From Hesseltinella vesiculosa (taxonomy: Eukaryota; Mucoromycota; Mucoromycetes; Mucorales; Cunninghamellaceae): DNA of 64,000 nucleotides. How positions within the stretch are numbered: the first letter of the stretch is position 1; each line of letters begins with the position of its first letter. Position numbers and translations under genes: made by a program. The notes under the pieces are model-generated. The model searched no databases and was not told the origin of the DNA. It was given only the letters and a program-made list of their open reading frames with translations. The stretch lies in assembly GCA_002104935.1 (NCBI GenBank), contig MCGT01000021.1, positions 372,001-436,000 of the forward strand, in the 5' to 3' direction. This document shows, piece by piece, positions 59,927 through 64,000 of this stretch.

Positions 59927-61739
59927 AGAGTGTCTGTAGCTAATGCCACCCTTCTAATAATTAAAAAAAAAAAATATTAAATCGCTTTCTTTTTTTTTTC
60001 TCCAAAAAGTGCTGCAATTTCCGGTTTTGGGCGGGTGAATAACAATCCAAAAAGTGACGTGAAAGGGGCTGTGTAACTTTTTTAAAAATAGAAGGCGGGA
60101 AAGAAGGAGGGAAGGAGACAAGGAAAATTGTTTTTCAAGCAAAGGGTGAGATCCAAGAGAGAGAGTGTGTGTGTGGGGAGGGGGGAGTCATCCAAAATGT
60201 GACAGAAAAAAAACATGGGCCACCCACAAACCAGAAGTGCACCTGCCTTTTGCTTTCTTTTCCTCCACAAACTCTGCGCGTGTTGGGCATGCTCTTTTAC
60301 ATTACCTTCGGAGGCTGCTCCGTGGGCACAATGAATAATGGATCGTACACTCGAGATTCAGATTCCGAATGGTGTATGACAAAGGGCAAAGGAGGGTTGT
60401 TTGGTGATAAAGAGCGCCAGTCTCTGGTTTGTGAAGTAGATTTTGAAAACGGACGTTTTAGACGTTGTTGCCATCGACTTGTTATGGAGTGGATTTGTGA
60501 AGCGAGGGAATGAAACAGGGGCATTGTTTCATGTATTAAAATAAGAGAGACGTGTCTTCGTGTCGGCAATGCAAAAAAGTCGGTCCAAAAGGCAAGTGAG
60601 ATGCGAAGAATGATTTTTTATTCAAAGGTGGAAAAAAAAACCATTCAAGCATACCCTTCCTACGAGCTGGACACAAGAGAAAAAGAGAAACAAAGAAGAA
60701 AGGCGAAGAAGAAGAAAAAGGGGACGAAAGAAATGCTATATAAAAAAATTAGCCTTTTTGCTCATGGTTATAGTTTCCCACTTCGGATAATGCCCAGTGT
60801 GATACGAAAACCATGTGTCACGGGAAAAGTAGGACAAAGTTGATCTCTCCTCCTTTCCTCACAAAAAAATTGCCACCTTCTTAATTGGTGACCGATCATC
60901 CTGCTTCTACCCCAAAAATGAAAAAAATGCTAACGTCCCCGATAACAAAAGATCCATGCCACGTTATTTTTTTTTATTGTTTGTTTGTTGTCTCTTATTA
61001 GGGCCAATGGAAGCTCGTGCAGTGCGATATTTTTCTCATTGTTTGATGGCTGTCACACTGGAAGAAAGTTCTTGGAAATGAAACAAAGTAACGAATGACT
61101 CGAAATATTGTAATTCCATCTTGGAAAAAATAAAACGTGGCCAAGCTCAAGCGCCAAACCGATCAATGTTGTTGTCTCTTTAGATGATTATCGCTCAGTC
61201 TTTCCAAAATTAGACATCCAACTTGACGTTGCCTCTTTGCAAATCATTGATCCTCTTCCAAGAAATTACAGGATTTCTTTTTTAACAATAGAAAAAGGAA
61301 AGAACAGTCGTTCCCGTTTCAATGACGATCCACTAAAGTTGGCTTCAATCGACTGTCCTTTTGAGCGTGCGCTAGGTGGCCAGAGGAGAATGTCCAAATT
61401 TGGAGCATTCAAAACAAATCTTCAGAGGAGGACTCTCACTAGACATGTCATTTGTCATGTGAGAGAGTCAGTGACAATGAAAACAAGACGTCCTACTTCT
61501 TTCTGGCAATAAATAGGACGACCATCTTCTCTCTATTTTCCGTCTTGCCTGTGCAAAGATTGGGGGGGGGGGGACGTTAGCGCCAAGACCAGCTGAGCTT
61601 TAGCCGCTTCCAAGTTGATCTTCAAAGTGCACAAAGTTGGTACAGGCCATTTTCACTGACTTCAGCAAGTTATAACCACAGCCAACATTTCAACATCACT
61701 TGCAGGCCAATTTTTTTAGTCTGATTCCTTTCATTCATT

Positions 61740-62015
61740 TAGCCCCACGGTGTCACGCTGTTTACTACTCGTGTGCAAAGGTTGGGGCGAATCTATTTAG
61801 AGGCATTTCGCACAGTAGTTTTTGATCCCCTGGCCAAAATCGCCGATTTTTCATATTTTTTAACTGGCCAATCGGAGGTGTCAAAACGAAGCAGAGCAAA
61901 AGTTGGCCTAAAAACTTCACATCGACCCAATTAATAGTCAAAAGTGCTGTGCAGTGTTGCTTTTTTTTCAAAATGAAGAAAAAAATGAATTGCTATATTC
62001 AACCTCCGCACAGTA
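61740..62015 (-). repeat. Dispersed repeat family, copy 4 (left arm of inverted pair)
   Basis: The reverse complement carries ATAGCAATTCATTTTTTTCT, the TTTTGAAAAAAAAGCAACAC end, the CTGCTTCGTTTTGACACCTC middle, the AAAATCGGCGATTTT core, CAGGGGATC and the CTCTAAATAGATTCGCCCCA tail. It aligns with copies 3 and 5. Confidence 0.85.
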
Positions 62016-62219
62016 CCACCATTCGATTCCTGCTCTTGACCCAAGATTTCCAAAACAATCCTATATCGAAAGACCCGATTTGATGAAGAAATATCGCCAA
62101 TACCATGATCCATGTCGCACTTGACAAAGTTGATCCAACTTGTCCAAGAGAATGCCGGCTTTCACTGGTAACCCATTGCCTTGCGTGCACTGGCCAGGAA
62201 TCATAGAGCTCTTTGCGGA

Positions 62220-62650
62220 ATTTGAATATGGTAATTCATTTTTTTCTTTCATTTTGAAAAAAAAAAAAGCAACGCTGCAAAGCACTTTTGACTAATTAGA
62301 TCTATGAAAAAATTTGAGCAAATGCGCAGAATCATGAATGATGGTGATCCTGAAAAGATCAGGTCCATTGGCAAAGGTTGCCCAGCAAATGTTTGATCAG
62401 TTTCGTTTCGACACCTAGGTTTGCCCAGCTAAAAAAAATGAAAAATCGGCGATTTTGGCCAGGGGACCCCCCAAGCGATCTGATCAAAATCATAGCGCAG
62501 AATTGCTCTTAATAGGCTCGCTTCAAATTTTGCATCCCATTACAAAGTGTTGAGAAATGACCTCAGTAAAAATAACAGCTGTCTCAGACACTGGAGGGAA
62601 GAACTAGAAAGCCTTCAAACCTGCTCAAAAAAATTGATCTAGCAGTTCGT
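62220..62650 (+). repeat. Dispersed repeat family, copy 5 (right arm)
   Basis: This copy gives the clearest unit: TTTCATTTTGAAAAAAAAAA, GCAACGCTGCAAAGCACTTT, GTTTGATCAGTTTCGTTTCG, CCCAGCTAAAAAAAATGAAA, AAAATCGGCGATTTT and CAGGGGACCCCCCAAGCGAT, then TTCAAATTTTGCATCCCATT and a tail ACCTCAGTAAAAATAACAGC. Confidence 0.85.
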
Positions 62651-63178
62651 CCGATTGGTTCACCCGTCAAAAATATGTATTCCCAGCTCAAGGGAAAACC
62701 TGGTAGCAGCCGCTTGTTCCAGCGACTCAACCTCCCTTGGTTTGCCGCATGAGCATCATGCAATGAGTGATGGCCATAATTAAAAGATGTATCTCTGATT
62801 TCGTGGCGAAGAGCTGGTTGCATGCAAAGACGCTTGTTATATGGTATAGCCTGTCAGCTTGGCCTGCCAGAGCCGAGGTGATGCACGACTTCCAGCCGAA
62901 GCGATCGCAATGAAGTGGGCTTTACATCATGACGAGCATTTTTGCAGAAGCGTGGTTGTTCTAGACGAGGTAGCACATAACAAGAGACATACGTACAGTG
63001 CAGACGGGCTCAGAGTCTTGCTGTGCCTGAGCCTTTAATCGAGGGATCCCTGCGAACACCATGGCAAAAAAAAAGTCTTAAAAATGGCAGGGCTTGGTTT
63101 GTTCAGGAGCCCAAAAAGTAGTCGTAGATTGCCCAATACACTACACTAAATACAGGCGCTTTTATTTAGAGCCGCGGC

Positions 63179-64000
63179 TTAATTTGCCAATTTGCGACGT
63201 TTAATTTGTTCTTCAGAGGTGGGGCTAACGGAAGAAGAGCTGGTGGTATCTTGGTCACTTTGTTCGTCTTCATCCTCGGATGGCTCCTGGCTACTGTTGG
63301 CCCGGCTATCATCCAAAAGAAGGCGTTTCCTGTGCTTTCGCTTCCAAAACTTATCCTAGGAGAAGAGAAAGAGTCAGCATGACCAATAGACATTGTCAAC
63401 TTCTGACTTACCACCACGTCTTCGGCACCAAAGATACCGCTGAATTGGCGAACAAAATCATGGCTGCGGTCTTCCCATAAACCAAAGGTATCATGCAAAG
63501 CCGTGGTAATGGTTTGACGCAAATCATCAATTGACTTTTTCGTACGAATGCGTCGCTCCTAGAAAAAAAAAAAAAGGCGGGGGGTCAGAGCTGAAGCAAC
63601 ATGGCTGTGCTTATGTGTCTTGCCTTGAGGAACGAAATATTCAGATCCTTTGCGCTGACCCCACGTTCCAGATTGCGACGAAGGTAAGAATCATAGTCAC
63701 GGACAATACGAGTGATCAGATCAGATGTGGAGATGCCTTCGGTGCGCTCGGTGGGCAAAAAGCGACCTTGCTCCTTCACAAATGAATAAACATCACCGGA
63801 TTCAGTACTGCCATAAGGTTCGGCGTCGTGCGCGACATAGTCGATATGGTGCTGGTCCAAAAACTCCTGCGTGATGATCCAAGGAGCATTTTGAACGACT
63901 TCATCCACCCACTTACAGTGACGGACGGCTTCATAACGCTCAAGGTCACTCATCACGGTTTTCCCTTTGCGCTTGTGCGTGTCAATATCATTGGACACTT
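63179..64000 (-). CDS. PCT1: Choline-phosphate cytidylyltransferase, C-terminal part (5' partial)
   Basis: The gene runs off the right edge; only the C-terminal half is here. Exons at about 64000-63624, 63558-63412 and 63357-63179 (TAA 63181-63179). [40 protein letters not shown] and [18 protein letters not shown], then the [15 protein letters not shown] signature, mark CTP:phosphocholine cytidylyltransferase. Joins such as EDVV-DKFWKRK are in frame. The enzyme makes CDP-choline in phosphatidylcholine synthesis, on nuclear or ER membranes. The tail after the catalytic domain is acidic and Ser-rich with a basic end (KRRKLAN). The active-site HxGH motif would be outside the window. Confidence 0.93.

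Larger units (their letters stand above)
61740..62650. mobile_element. Foldback-type inverted-repeat element, second example
   Basis: Copies 4 and 5 face away from one another with about 200 bp between their inner ends. The inner ends (AATTCATTTTTTTC with TTTTGAA) are nearly identical between the arms, so the two could pair. This resembles the arrangement at 1436-2800 but with a shorter centre. No transposase is visible. Confidence 0.55.
59927..63178. other. Long intergenic region with repeats
   Basis: About 3.25 kb between the kinase-like gene and the cytidylyltransferase. It has CT-rich DNA (60000-60180), the possible upstream exon (60285-60569, minus strand), then AT-rich sequence, a 12-G run (61562-61573) and an inverted pair of dispersed repeats (61740-62015, 62220-62650). 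A frame at 61237-61512 is mixed but not recognised. No other gene supported. Confidence 0.45.

Noticed and set aside
61562..61573. 12-G run as a possible G-quadruplex
   Set aside because: A single G-run can form a quadruplex only between strands or by slippage; no other G-runs lie close by.

Overview
The window is nuclear DNA from an early-diverging filamentous fungus, most likely Mucoromycota. The evidence is about 28 protein-coding genes broken by many short introns (roughly 40-120 nt, GT-AG, often with poly-T ahead of the acceptor), AT-rich intergenic DNA full of long A or T homopolymers, and fungal versions of PAN3, Pan1, kexin, Bem3, Sec15 and QCR7/QCR8. It also has ribosomal protein eL28, which budding yeast lacks, and a peroxisomal DHAP acyltransferase. 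The order within the phylum cannot be fixed from sequence alone. Exons were worked out by hand, so outer coordinates are firm where a start and stop were read, but internal junctions are exact only where stated.

Layout. 0-9.5 kb: 3' end of a Pan1-like endocytic scaffold, a dispersed inverted-repeat element, a RhoGEF (-), a mitochondrial-type TPR protein (+) and exocyst Sec15 (-). 10.9-23.7 kb: a PX-PH-RhoGAP of Bem3 type (-), a glycerol-3-phosphate/DHAP acyltransferase ending in a PTS1 signal (+), a fungal transcription-factor-like protein (+) and eL28 (-). 24-33 kb: PAN3 (-), a PAK-like kinase with two CRIB motifs (+), a SWI3/SMARCC chromatin subunit (-) and mitochondrial uS5m (-). 33-46 kb: complex I NDUFS8 (+), a TM9 nonaspanin (+), ALKBH1 (+), kexin (+), QCR7 (+), an F-box-like protein (+) and the spliceosomal protein Dib1 (+). 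46-60 kb: an orphan ORF (-), a RasGEF with an N-terminal degenerate Ras-like domain (-), a triose-phosphate-translocator-like carrier (-), QCR8 (-), tRNA-Ser(UGA), an N-BAR/SH3 protein (+), a 2-hydroxyacid dehydrogenase (+) and a kinase-like protein without an N-lobe (-). The right edge cuts a phosphocholine cytidylyltransferase (-).

Two functional themes recur. One is polarity, membrane traffic and small-GTPase signalling (Pan1, RhoGEF, Sec15, Bem3-type RhoGAP, PAK, RasGEF, BAR-SH3). The other is mitochondrial function (uS5m, NDUFS8, QCR7, QCR8, TPR protein). There is no sign of operon-like organisation; the genes are ordinary neighbours, some of them divergent.

The observations most worth checking are: a 3-nt micro-exon plus a GC-AG intron in Dib1; a roughly 400-bp repeat family present at least five times, twice as inverted pairs; the pseudo-Ras/RasGEF fusion; the N-lobe-less kinase; the double-CRIB PAK with a changed catalytic-loop lysine; and the PTS1-bearing acyltransferase.
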